A stretch of 64,000 nucleotides of DNA from Sphingopyxis italica (GTDB lineage Bacteria; Pseudomonadota; Alphaproteobacteria; Sphingomonadales; Sphingomonadaceae): positions 310,001-374,000 of the forward strand of contig NZ_JAATIT010000001.1 of NCBI RefSeq assembly GCF_011926545.1. The letters run 5' to 3'. Below are positions 25,018-35,914 of the stretch, piece after piece. How positions within the stretch are numbered: position 1 is the first letter of the stretch; every line of letters begins with the position of its first letter. A program made the position numbers and the translations under genes. A model generated the notes under the pieces. It was not told the origin of the DNA and made no database searches. It worked only from the letters and a program-made list of their open reading frames with translations.

Positions 25018-26366
25018 TAGGCGACCTCTTCCGTCAAGGCTTCGGCGCCGACGCTGTTGGCACCGGCCGAAGTGATACGCACATCGACCATGTCGCCGAT
25101 CTTGAGCCCCGGCGCGATGACATGCGCCGACTGGAGCCACGGCGATTTGCCGATAAGCTGGCCTTCGAGCTTACCCTTGCGTTCGAGGAGCAGGCGCGTC
25201 GTGCGGCCGACGGTGGCCGCGTTGAACGTTTGCTGCTGTTCGTTGAGCAGCGCCTGCAAGCGCTGGAGCCGCTCGTGCATCAGCTCTTCGGCGATCTGGC
25301 CGTCCATCGTCGCGGCGGGCGTGCCGGGGCGGCGCGAATATTTGAAACTGTACGCCATCGCGTAATTGGTCGCGCGGACGATATCGAGCGTCGCCTGAAA
25401 ATCCGCCTCGGTTTCGCCGGGGAAGCCGACGATGAAGTCGCCCGAGACCGCTATGTCGGGGCGCACCGCGCGGACGCGTTCGATGACCTTGAGATAGCTT
25501 TCGACCGAATGGCTGCGGTTCATCGCCGCGAGAATGCGGTCGCTGCCCGCCTGCACCGGCAGGTGGAGGAAGGGCATCAGCTTGTCGATCTCGCCGTGCG
25601 CGGCGATCAGCCCGTCGGTCATGTCGTTCGGGTGGCTCGTCGTGTAGCGAATGCGTTCGAGCCCATCCTCGCGCGCCAGTTCGCGGATCAGCCCGTCGAG
25701 CCCGATCGCTCGGCCCCTCTCATCCTCGCCGTCCCACGCATTGACGTTCTGCCCGAGCAGCGTGATCTCGCGCACCCCGCCCGCGACGAGCGCGCGCGCC
25801 TCGGCGATCAGCTCGGCGAACGGCCGGCTGATTTCGGCGCCGCGCGTGTAGGGGACGACGCAGTAAGTGCAGAATTTGTCGCAGCCTTCCTGCACGGTCA
25901 GGAAAGCGGTCGGGCGCTGGCCGCCCGCGCGTTTCGGCAGCGCGCCGAACTTGCTTTCGAGCGGCATGTCGAGGTCGATCGCCTTCTCGCCCCTTTCGGC
26001 GCGCGCGATCAGGTCGGGCAAACGGTGATAAGCCTGCGGACCGACGACGACATCGACGCTGGGCGCACGGCGCGCGATCTCGGCGCCTTCGGCCTGTGCG
26101 ACGCAGCCGGCGACCGCGATCGTCGGCGTGCTGCCGTCGGCGCGCTTCAGCCGGCCGATGTCCGAATAGACTTTTTCGGCCGCCCTTTCGCGGATGTGAC
26201 AAGTGTTGAGCACGACGAGATCGGCGTCGGCGCTGTCGGCGGCGGGTACATAGCCCTCTGCCCCGAGCATCTCCGCCATACGCTCGCCGTCATAGACGTT
26301 CATCTGGCAGCCGAAGGATTTGACGTGGAATGTTTTGCCGGAATTCTTGGATGAGTCGGATTTCAT
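25017..26366 (-). CDS. miaB: tRNA-2-methylthio-N6-dimethylallyladenosine synthase
   Basis: This radical SAM methylthiotransferase modifies A37 of tRNAs reading UNN codons. Its 449 residues have the UPF0004 N-terminal domain with cluster cysteines ([33 protein letters not shown]), the radical SAM motif [15 protein letters not shown] and a C-terminal TRAM domain (about residues 375-440). It is followed by phoH and preceded by plsC eight bases away, a conserved order. Confidence 0.96.
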   Translation of the reverse strand: MKSDSSKNSGKTFHVKSFGCQMNVYDGERMAEMLGAEGYVPAADSADADLVVLNTCHIRERAAEKVYSDIGRLKRADGSTPTIAVAGCVAQAEGAEIARRAPSVDVVVGPQAYHRLPDLIARAERGEKAIDLDMPLESKFGALPKRAGGQRPTAFLTVQEGCDKFCTYCVVPYTRGAEISRPFAELIAEARALVAGGVREITLLGQNVNAWDGEDERGRAIGLDGLIRELAREDGLERIRYTTSHPNDMTDGLIAAHGEIDKLMPFLHLPVQAGSDRILAAMNRSHSVESYLKVIERVRAVRPDIAVSGDFIVGFPGETEADFQATLDIVRATNYAMAYSFKYSRRPGTPAATMDGQIAEELMHERLQRLQALLNEQQQTFNAATVGRTTRLLLERKGKLEGQLIGKSPWLQSAHVIAPGLKIGDMVDVRITSAGANSVGAEALTEEVA

Positions 26367-26373
26367 CGGCGCG

Positions 26374-27162
26374 CTATAGGCGATGCGGCGCGCCGGCGGA
26401 AGACCGTGCGATTTCCGCCGCGATCGCCGCGCGCGCCGCCTCGGCGAGCAGCTTGCGATCGCCCTCGACGGTATCGGGGAGCGGATCGAGATAATGGATT
26501 GTCAAGTGAATCGGGCGCGCCCGCGCCAGCAGCCGCTTGAAATTGTCGAGCCCCGACTCCGGGTCGAGCCACGCGATATCGTTCGCCTCATGCCCGTAAT
26601 CGAGAAACACCGGCTGCACCCGCAGCTTCGGCGGCGTCGGGATCACCGCCTGGAACAGCGAGGCGCGGAAGGGCAGCAGCCCGTCGCCCGGCCCCGTCGT
26701 GCCTTCGGGGAACAAAGTCACCGGCCGCCCGCGCGCGAGCGCATTCCTGAGGTCGTTCGCCTGATTGTGAATCTCGCGCCGCGCCTCGCGCTGGACATAG
26801 ACGGTGTGATTCTGGTCGGCGAGCCAGCCGACGAGCGGCGCCGAGCCGATCTCCGCCTTCGACACGAAAGCCGAACGCGCCGCACCGCCCAGCGCGAGGA
26901 TGTCGAGCCAGCTGACATGGTTGGAGACGAAAAGCACGTCGCGCCGGAGCCTCGTGCCCGTCGTGCGGATGCGCAGCCCCGCGATCCAGCCGGCGGCGTT
27001 GAGGAAGGCCATGACCATCGGCGACGGGCGACGGGCGGCACGGTAGAGCAGGTGCGGGACGATCAGGAAAAGCAGCGTCAGCACCATCAGGCCGAGACGG
27101 GCGACCGTCCGCCAGGTAATCGCACTGCGATCAGTCGCGCTTGCGATCGATGGCGACACCAT
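26374..27162 (-). CDS. Lysophospholipid acyltransferase (PlsC family)
   Basis: This 262-residue inner-membrane acyltransferase makes phosphatidic acid from lysophosphatidic acid in typical family members. An N-terminal hydrophobic helix ([17 protein letters not shown]) is followed by the catalytic [10 protein letters not shown] (HX4D) and the acyl-acceptor motif [10 protein letters not shown]. The start at 27162 overlaps the end of fur by 32 bases, implying coupled translation. miaB follows eight bases downstream. Confidence 0.92.
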   Translation of the reverse strand: MVSPSIASATDRSAITWRTVARLGLMVLTLLFLIVPHLLYRAARRPSPMVMAFLNAAGWIAGLRIRTTGTRLRRDVLFVSNHVSWLDILALGGAARSAFVSKAEIGSAPLVGWLADQNHTVYVQREARREIHNQANDLRNALARGRPVTLFPEGTTGPGDGLLPFRASLFQAVIPTPPKLRVQPVFLDYGHEANDIAWLDPESGLDNFKRLLARARPIHLTIHYLDPLPDTVEGDRKLLAEAARAAIAAEIARSSAGAPHRL

Positions 27163-27556
27163 AAAGCTCCATGCGATGGTCGACGAGGCGGAAGCCCAGC
27201 CGTTCGGCGATCACCTTCTGCAACGCCTCAAGCTCGGGATCGACGAACTCGATCACATTGCCCGTTTCGACGTCGATCAGATGGTCGTGATGCGCTTCAG
27301 GCGCCGCTTCGTAGCGCGAGCGCCCGTCGCCGAAATCGTGGCGGTCGAGGATGCCCGCTTCTTCGAACAGACGCACGGTGCGGTAAACGGTCGCGATCGA
27401 GATGCCGCTGTCGACCTTCGACGCGCGCTCATAGAGGGTCTCGACATCGGGATGATCCTCCGAATCCGAGATGACGCGCGCGATGATGCGGCGCTGTTCG
27501 GTGATGCGGAGGCCCTTTTCGTGGCACAGGGCTTCGAGATCGATATTACCGGACAT
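27131..27556 (-). CDS. fur: Ferric uptake regulator Fur
   Basis: This 141-residue Fur-family repressor has an N-terminal winged helix (LRITEQRRIIARVI, SIATVYRTVRLFEEAG) and a C-terminal dimerisation and metal domain with AHHDHLIDVETG and a late HRMELYGV. The C-terminal CxxC zinc site of E. coli Fur is absent, as in alphaproteobacterial Fur/Mur proteins. AGGAAAGG upstream supports the ATG at 27556. It is a good candidate to bind the Fur-like dyad 3.5 kb away at the heme-type receptor. Mur (manganese) activity cannot be excluded. Confidence 0.9.
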   Translation of the reverse strand: MSGNIDLEALCHEKGLRITEQRRIIARVISDSEDHPDVETLYERASKVDSGISIATVYRTVRLFEEAGILDRHDFGDGRSRYEAAPEAHHDHLIDVETGNVIEFVDPELEALQKVIAERLGFRLVDHRMELYGVAIDRKRD

Positions 27557-27691
27557 GCTTGCCTTTCCTGCAGATGCAGCCGCGTCTGTCTTTGTCACAA
27601 ACTGTATAGGGATGCCCCGCGAATAGGACAAGGGCGGCGCCCCTGCGAACACCGCCCTTCCCTGCCCGCGCGGGGCGTCATTTACGAAACG

Positions 27692-28126
27692 TCACGCCTT
27701 GGCTTTGCGCTTGCGCCCGCCGCCGCGGCCCTTGGTGCCGAGGCCGATTTCCTTTGCCAACGCGCGCCGCTTTTCGGCATAGTTGGGTGCAACCATCGGA
27801 TAGTCCGCGGCGAGGCCCCATTTGGCGCGATAGTCGTCGGGGGTCATGCCATAATGCGTCATCAGGTGGCGGCGCAGCATCTTCAGCTTCTTGCCGTCCT
27901 CGAGGCAGGTGATGTAGTCGGGCTTGACCGAGGCGCGGATCGACACCGCCGGCACCAGCTTTTCCTCGACGACCGGCTCGCTCCCGAGGCCCGACAGTGC
28001 GGCGTGGACATTGTTGATCAAAATGGAGAGATCGGAAATGGCGACGCTGTTGTTGCTGACGTGCGCCGCGACAATGTCGGCGGTCAGCGTAACGAGCATC
28101 TCATTGGTGTCGGCTTGATCGGACAT
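27692..28126 (-). CDS. Ros/MucR family transcriptional regulator
   Basis: This 144-residue regulator has the prokaryotic zinc-finger-derived domain: CLEDGKKLKMLRRHLMTHYG provides the Cys and His elements, followed by MTPDDYRAKWGLAADYPMVA and YAEKRRALAKEIGLG. The second zinc cysteine of Ros is replaced, which is common in MucR homologues. The basic C-terminus is likely disordered. The AT-rich 108-base region upstream of its start is the kind of sequence MucR proteins bind, so autoregulation is plausible. Confidence 0.93.
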   Translation of the reverse strand: MSDQADTNEMLVTLTADIVAAHVSNNSVAISDLSILINNVHAALSGLGSEPVVEEKLVPAVSIRASVKPDYITCLEDGKKLKMLRRHLMTHYGMTPDDYRAKWGLAADYPMVAPNYAEKRRALAKEIGLGTKGRGGGRKRKAKA

Positions 28127-28234
28127 GAGACTATTCCTTGTTGTCGATTACCCAGAAGCATAGCGGCGAATATTGGATTTTTTCTTTCGCCGCACGGATT
28201 AGTGCCACTTTGGATGTAAAACCGCAATGACGGA

Positions 28235-28717
28235 TCAGTCGGCTCGACTCTCCCCCGCCGGACGCCGCATCGTAATGGCATCGCGAAGCTTGCCGTCGTT
28301 GCCGCGATAATAGGCGGGCCGCCGTCCGCACTCCGTAAAGCCGGCGCGTTCATAAAGATGAACCGCGTCATTGTCGGCCCGCATTTCAAGAAAATAGTCT
28401 TCGGCGCCCTGTTCTGTAGCCCAGGCGCGCCAGTCGTCGATCAATAATCGGCCAATCCCGCGGCCGCGAAACTGCGGGTCGACCGCCAGCAACAATAATT
28501 CGCTTTCGGGGCCCGCGATCCGCGCCGCGGAAAAGCCGTACGCATGGTCGCCGTCCCACGCCAGGCACACGCGCGCCGAGGGCAGCGCGAACAGGGTCAA
28601 GAGCTGCGCACCGGTCCATGCCTCGCCATAGGCGGGCTCGAACGCCGCATCCATCACGCGCATGACGGCGGCGAGATCGCCGACGCGCGCGGTGGCGAGG
28701 CGGACGCCGCTCGTCAT
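28235..28717 (-). CDS. rimI: Ribosomal-protein-alanine N-acetyltransferase RimI-like
   Basis: This GNAT-fold acetyltransferase of 160 residues has the acetyl-CoA binding loop VDPQFRGRGIGRLLIDDW and the C-terminal RADNDAVHLYERAGFTECGRRPAYY. Its start overlaps the stop of tsaB by four bases (ATGA), the usual tsaB-rimI pairing. RimI acetylates the N-terminal alanine of ribosomal protein bS18; the specific target here is inferred from this context. Confidence 0.9.
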   Translation of the reverse strand: MTSGVRLATARVGDLAAVMRVMDAAFEPAYGEAWTGAQLLTLFALPSARVCLAWDGDHAYGFSAARIAGPESELLLLAVDPQFRGRGIGRLLIDDWRAWATEQGAEDYFLEMRADNDAVHLYERAGFTECGRRPAYYRGNDGKLRDAITMRRPAGESRAD

Positions 28718-29334
28718 GCCCGCGCCGCCATCGGCTTGGCATCGGGCGCCCGGCCATAGATCGGGCTCGGCCGGTCGAGCATCGCGCCCGCGGGCAAGCG
28801 CAGAAAGGCGCGCGCGTCGGGCAGCATCGCCAACGCGCGTCCCGAGCCGCGTTTCGCGACAAAGGCCTCGGCGCGATTGCCGACGACCAGCGCGTCGCCG
28901 AGCCCGACGGCCTCCTCCGGAAGCAGCGATCGAAGCTCGGCGCGCGGCGCAAGGTCGGCCGCGAAAGGCTGGACGAACCATTGGCCGTGGCCGCCCTCCA
29001 TCACCACGAGCGCGCCCTCCGCCGCGGCGATGTCGTCCGCCGCGGCGGCGGCGACGAGCGCGAGCGTCGAAAAGCCGTGCACCGGCACCTGCCAGCCGAG
29101 CGCGAAGGCGCGCGCCGCCGCGACGCCGATGCGCACCCCGGCAAAGCTGCCCGGGCCGCAGCCGACGGCGATGACGTCGGCGCGGCCGCCATTCACGAGT
29201 TCGGCAATCAGCGGGACGAGACGCTCGGCATGACCGCGCCCGATGACTTCGTGACGATAATCGACGACCGCGCCCGCCTCGATCAACGCCACCGAACAGG
29301 CCTCACTCGCCGAATCGATGATCAGATGGCGCAT
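28714..29334 (-). CDS. tsaB: tRNA threonylcarbamoyladenosine biosynthesis protein TsaB
   Basis: This 206-residue ASKHA-fold protein partners TsaD in t6A37 synthesis. IIDSASEACSVAL near the N-terminus, GRGHAERLVPLI and the conserved GCGPGSFAGVRIGVAAARAF are diagnostic. I start at the ATG at 29334, right before the first strand; a longer in-frame extension overlaps the nitroreductase gene and adds no conserved sequence. It is followed by rimI with an ATGA overlap. Confidence 0.94.
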   Translation of the reverse strand: MRHLIIDSASEACSVALIEAGAVVDYRHEVIGRGHAERLVPLIAELVNGGRADVIAVGCGPGSFAGVRIGVAAARAFALGWQVPVHGFSTLALVAAAAADDIAAAEGALVVMEGGHGQWFVQPFAADLAPRAELRSLLPEEAVGLGDALVVGNRAEAFVAKRGSGRALAMLPDARAFLRLPAGAMLDRPSPIYGRAPDAKPMAARA

Positions 29335-29353
29335 GGGATGGAGCGCGCGCCGT

Positions 29354-29947
29354 TCAGGCGATGCGGTTGAAGCGCGCGAAATCGGGGCGCGGGCTGCGCT
29401 CGAAAATGCTCGCGGGATCGCCATAGCCGAGCGTCGAGATGAAATTGCTCTTCACCTTCGGCTGGTCGGCGAAGAAGGCCTGATCGACCGCGGCATTGTC
29501 GAAACCCGACATCGGCCCGGTGTCGAGGCCGAGCGCGCGCGCGGCGAGAATGAAATAGGCGCCCTGCAGGCTCGAGTTGCGGAACGCCGTCGTCTCCGCG
29601 AGCGCCTCGTTGCCGGCGAACCAGCTCCGCGCGTCGGTATGCGGGAAAAATTCGGGCAGATGCTCGTAAAATTCTGTGTCCATCGCGATGATCGCGGTGA
29701 CGGGCGCCGCGCGGATCTTTTCCCCATTCCCCGGGATGGCGTGCGCCGCGAGCTTTGCCTTCGCTTCATCCGACACGCACCAGACGATCCGCGCCGGCAG
29801 GCTGTTCGCGCTGGTCGGGCCGAATTTCATCAGGTCCCAGATCGCGTGCAACCGGGTTTCGGAGACGGGCTTGTCGAGATAGCCATTATACGTGCGCGCG
29901 GTGCGAAACAGCTGGTCGAGAGCGCTGTCGGAAAGCGGCTCGCTCAT
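29354..29947 (-). CDS. Nitroreductase-family malonic semialdehyde reductase (RutE/HadB-like)
   Basis: This FMN-dependent oxidoreductase of 197 residues begins with [16 protein letters not shown] and continues with [19 protein letters not shown] and [13 protein letters not shown], all typical of the RutE/HadB branch of the nitroreductase family. RutE reduces malonic semialdehyde in pyrimidine catabolism, but no other rut genes are nearby, so it may act as a general aldehyde or quinone reductase. It lies between nfuA and tsaB on the same strand. Confidence 0.88.
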   Translation of the reverse strand: MSEPLSDSALDQLFRTARTYNGYLDKPVSETRLHAIWDLMKFGPTSANSLPARIVWCVSDEAKAKLAAHAIPGNGEKIRAAPVTAIIAMDTEFYEHLPEFFPHTDARSWFAGNEALAETTAFRNSSLQGAYFILAARALGLDTGPMSGFDNAAVDQAFFADQPKVKSNFISTLGYGDPASIFERSPRPDFARFNRIA

Positions 29948-29974
29948 TGGGCTAACTCCTCGAGGTAAAAATAA

Positions 29975-30547
29975 TCAGACGGCGTGAACTGCCGTTACCT
30001 CGGGAACATAATGTTTCAAGAGGGACTCGATGCCATTCTTCAGCGTCGCGGTCGAGGATGGGCATCCCGCGCACGCGCCCTGCATCTTCAGATAAACATT
30101 GCCCTTGTCGAAACCGCGATAGATGATGTCGCCGCCGTCGTTGGCGACCGCGGGGCGGACGCGCGTTTCAATGAGCTCCTTGATCTGTTCGATGATGTCG
30201 GCGTCGGCGGGATCGTCGGCGAAGCCCGCATCCTCGGCCGGAACCGAAAAACCCGCGCTCGCAGCGTTGAACAGCGGCACGTCGGCGAGGAAGTGATCCA
30301 TCATAATGCCCAGCACGTCGGGCTTCGCATCGGCCCATTCGGCGCCGGGAGCGATCGTCACCGAGACAAAATCGCGGCCGAAGAACACGCCCGTCACGTC
30401 GCCGAGCGAAAAAAGCGCGCTCGCGAGCGGCGACGCCTCGGCCTCTTCGGGGCTGGCGAAGTCGCGGGTCCCCGTCTCCATCACCGCCCGGCCGGGCAGG
30501 AATTTCAGCGTCGCGGGATTGGGCGTCGATTCGGTTTCGATCAGCAT
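29975..30547 (-). CDS. NifU-family Fe-S scaffold protein (NfuA-like)
   Basis: This 190-residue protein has an N-terminal Nfu_N domain (TESTPNPATLKFLPG, VFFGRDFVSVT) and a C-terminal NifU domain with the cluster-binding CxxC in MQGACAGCPSSTATLK. It delivers 4Fe-4S clusters to target enzymes, possibly including the radical SAM enzyme MiaB encoded in the same run. I start it at 30547; an ATG three codons earlier is equally possible. It heads the long minus-strand run that continues through tsaB, fur and miaB. Confidence 0.94.
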   Translation of the reverse strand: MLIETESTPNPATLKFLPGRAVMETGTRDFASPEEAEASPLASALFSLGDVTGVFFGRDFVSVTIAPGAEWADAKPDVLGIMMDHFLADVPLFNAASAGFSVPAEDAGFADDPADADIIEQIKELIETRVRPAVANDGGDIIYRGFDKGNVYLKMQGACAGCPSSTATLKNGIESLLKHYVPEVTAVHAV

Positions 30548-30610
30548 GGGGCGCATGTGGGGCCGAGCGAGGCTTTGTGCAAGACTCGTGGGCTGCGCTA
30601 TGGCCCGCCG

Positions 30611-31480
30611 ATGCGCCGTTTCACCCATTTCGCCGCCCTCGACTGGTCGGGCGCCCGCGGCGAGCGCCAGCGCGGGATCGCGCTCGCGGTCGCCAGCGGC
30701 ACGGCGGCGCCCGCGCTCGTACGGCCCGGCCATATCTGGTCGCGCGCCGAAATCCTCGCGTGGCTGGAGGGCGTCGCGGCGGCGCGCGAGAATATGCTGA
30801 TCGGTTTCGACTTTTCGGCTGCCTTCGCCTTCGCCGACCACGGTGCCTATTTTCCTGAGTGGAGCGAGAGCCCGTCCGACATGCAAGCGTTGTGGGGGCT
30901 TGTCGAACTGCTGGCTCGCGGCGATCCGCATTATGAGGCCGGCGGATTCCTGGCGCATCCGGAAGCGCGGCGGCATTTCCGCCACCGTGGCGAAGCGGGC
31001 GACCTGTTCGAAGCGGGCGCGGGGCGGCTGCGCGTCGTTGAGCGGCACCAGCGGATGACAAAGCAGGCGGCAAGCGTCAGCAATTTCAATCTGGTCGGCG
31101 CGGCGCAGGTCGGCAAGGCGAGCCTGTCGGGCATGCGCCTGCTCCACCGGCTGTCGGGCCGGATCCCGCTGTGGCCGCTCGATCCGGTCCCCGCGCGGGG
31201 TCCGCTGCTCGTCGAAATCTATACGAGCCTTGCCGCGCGCGCGGCCAGCCTGCCGCCCGGACGCAGCAAGATCCGCGACGGCGCGGCGCTCGACGCGGCG
31301 CTTGCCGCGCTGGGATCTTCGCCCGCCGGCCTCATCGGCCCCGTCAGCGACCATGCCAGCGACGCGCTGCTGACCGCGGCATGGCTGCGCGCGATCGCCA
31401 GCGAGGCACGCCCCTGGTCGCCGCCGCCGCTGACCGACGCGCTGGCCGAAACCGAAGGCTGGACTTTCGGCATCGTTTGA
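30611..31480 (+). CDS. Protein of unknown function, RNase H-like (DUF429-like)
   Basis: This 289-residue protein has no signal peptide. It opens with FAALDWSGARGERQRGIALAV, and a second acidic motif IGFDFSAAF comes near residue 60. The C-terminal DHASDALLTAAWLRAI completes a set of acidic residues resembling RNase H-fold predicted nucleases of the DUF429 type. The assignment is by pattern only. It is divergent from nfuA with about 60 bases between the starts, and ends just before tRNA-Thr. Confidence 0.6.
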   Translation: MRRFTHFAALDWSGARGERQRGIALAVASGTAAPALVRPGHIWSRAEILAWLEGVAAARENMLIGFDFSAAFAFADHGAYFPEWSESPSDMQALWGLVELLARGDPHYEAGGFLAHPEARRHFRHRGEAGDLFEAGAGRLRVVERHQRMTKQAASVSNFNLVGAAQVGKASLSGMRLLHRLSGRIPLWPLDPVPARGPLLVEIYTSLAARAASLPPGRSKIRDGAALDAALAALGSSPAGLIGPVSDHASDALLTAAWLRAIASEARPWSPPPLTDALAETEGWTFGIV

Positions 31481-31540
31481 CGAGTTTCCCGAATGTCCGC
31501 TGTTTCCATCGCGCCGAAAAATGCTTAGGGGAGCCGAAGC

Positions 31541-34593
<3,053 letters not shown>

Positions 34594-34755
34594 CAAAGCC
34601 CTTTCGCGCCACTTTACCTATCAGGTGAGCCAGAAAGGCCGGCGATGCAAGGGAATGCCCAGCCGTTGCCGCTTCGCGCATGCGATCGCGCCATTCACCG
34701 CGCCGATGACGATGATGCGATCGAGGCACAATCGTCCAATTGACAACGAAGGACA

Positions 34756-35805
34756 ATGTCGCCACGAGTTGCAGGCATGGCTCATGGAGAAAAACGTTCG
34801 ACAAGCATTGACGTCGCCAAATTGGCCCAGGTGTCCCCCAAAAGCGTATCGCGCGTTTTCAACAATGAACCGCATATCTCGCCCGCCTTGCGCAAAAAGG
34901 TGCTCCGCGCGGCAAAGGAACTCAACTACCATCCCAATGTTCTGGCGCAGGGTCTGGTCCGGCGACAATCATACCTCATCGGTTTGATCTATGAAAAGCC
35001 GAGCCCAAGCTATGTCGTCGAATTGCAGCGGGGCGCGCTCGAACGATTGCATGGCGGACGCTACCGCCTGATCGTGCTGCCGGTGGAATCGGTCATGGAC
35101 CGCCCGCTCGAGGTGGTCGGCCTCGTACGCTCCGCCGCACTGGACGGGGTGATCCTCGCGCCGCCGGCGTCGGACCACCCTGATATTCTCGACGGGCTTT
35201 TGGACGCGCGCATTCCTTTCGCCCGAATTGCGCCCCAGTCGCGCCTCGACGTCGGCCTGTCGACGGCGATGGACGATGTTGCGGCGGCGCGCGAGATCGC
35301 GGAGCATGTTGTCGGGCTGGGCCACCGGACAATCGCGATCATCATGGGCGATCCGGCCCACGCGGCCAGCGCCCAGCGCCTTGCCGGCTATCGCCAGGCA
35401 TTCGACGCTATCGGGCTGTCGCAGCGTCCCGAACTGGTCGAAACCGGCGACTTCAGTTTTGAATCGGGATATGAAGCGACCAAGCGCCTCCTGTCGCGCA
35501 AACTGCGGCCGACGGCCATATTGGCGCAGAATGACGATATGGCGGTGGGCGCCATGTCGGCGGCGCGCGAATTGGGCTTCGACGTTCCCGCCGACCTGAC
35601 GGTCGTCGGCTTCGACGATTCGGAGATCGCCCGCGTGGTGTGGCCGCGCCTCACGACGATCCGCCAGCCGGTCATGGAAATGGCGAAGACGGCGACCGAC
35701 ATGCTGCTTCGCGAACTCGCGGGCGAGGATCCGGGGGCGATGGTCGTCCATGCGCATGCGTTCGTCGACCGGCTGACCGCCGCGCCGCCCCCGACTTCGT
35801 CATAG
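34756..35805 (+). CDS. LacI-family transcriptional regulator
   Basis: This 349-residue LacI/GalR repressor has an N-terminal helix-turn-helix and hinge (TSIDVAKLAQVSPKSVSRVF, ISPALRKKVLRAAKELNYHPN) and a periplasmic-binding-protein-like sugar domain ending before a short tail. AAGGA five bases upstream favours the ATG at 34756; a second ATG at 34777 is possible. The nearest probable targets are the divergent TonB receptor and GH3 genes at 35.9-41.7 kb, whose shared intergenic region carries two LacI-like palindromes. The effector is probably a beta-gluco-oligosaccharide or glucose, by inference from GH3. Confidence 0.93.
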   Translation: MSPRVAGMAHGEKRSTSIDVAKLAQVSPKSVSRVFNNEPHISPALRKKVLRAAKELNYHPNVLAQGLVRRQSYLIGLIYEKPSPSYVVELQRGALERLHGGRYRLIVLPVESVMDRPLEVVGLVRSAALDGVILAPPASDHPDILDGLLDARIPFARIAPQSRLDVGLSTAMDDVAAAREIAEHVVGLGHRTIAIIMGDPAHAASAQRLAGYRQAFDAIGLSQRPELVETGDFSFESGYEATKRLLSRKLRPTAILAQNDDMAVGAMSAARELGFDVPADLTVVGFDDSEIARVVWPRLTTIRQPVMEMAKTATDMLLRELAGEDPGAMVVHAHAFVDRLTAAPPPTSS

Positions 35806-35863
35806 CCGCAGAGCAGGTTTGCGCGCCATCGAGCAGGGCTCGACGGGCGTCGCGCAAAAAGGA

Positions 35864-35892
35864 GCAGCGGCTCTTATGAGAAGAGCCGCTGC
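35864..35892. terminator. Bidirectional Rho-independent terminator
   Basis: A perfect 12-bp stem (GCAGCGGCTCTT / AAGAGCCGCTGC) with a 5-base loop lies between the convergent ends of lacI and the TonB receptor. A T-run follows on the minus strand (CTCCTTTTTG) and a weaker one on the plus strand (CATTTTCG). Confidence 0.88.
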
Positions 35893-35914
35893 CATTTTCG
35901 CGGGGGACGCGGTA

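Noticed and set aside
30548..31354. N-terminal extension of the NfuA frame by 269 codons
   Set aside because: The extension is the DUF429-like gene read on the opposite strand; the conserved Nfu_N domain begins at 30547.
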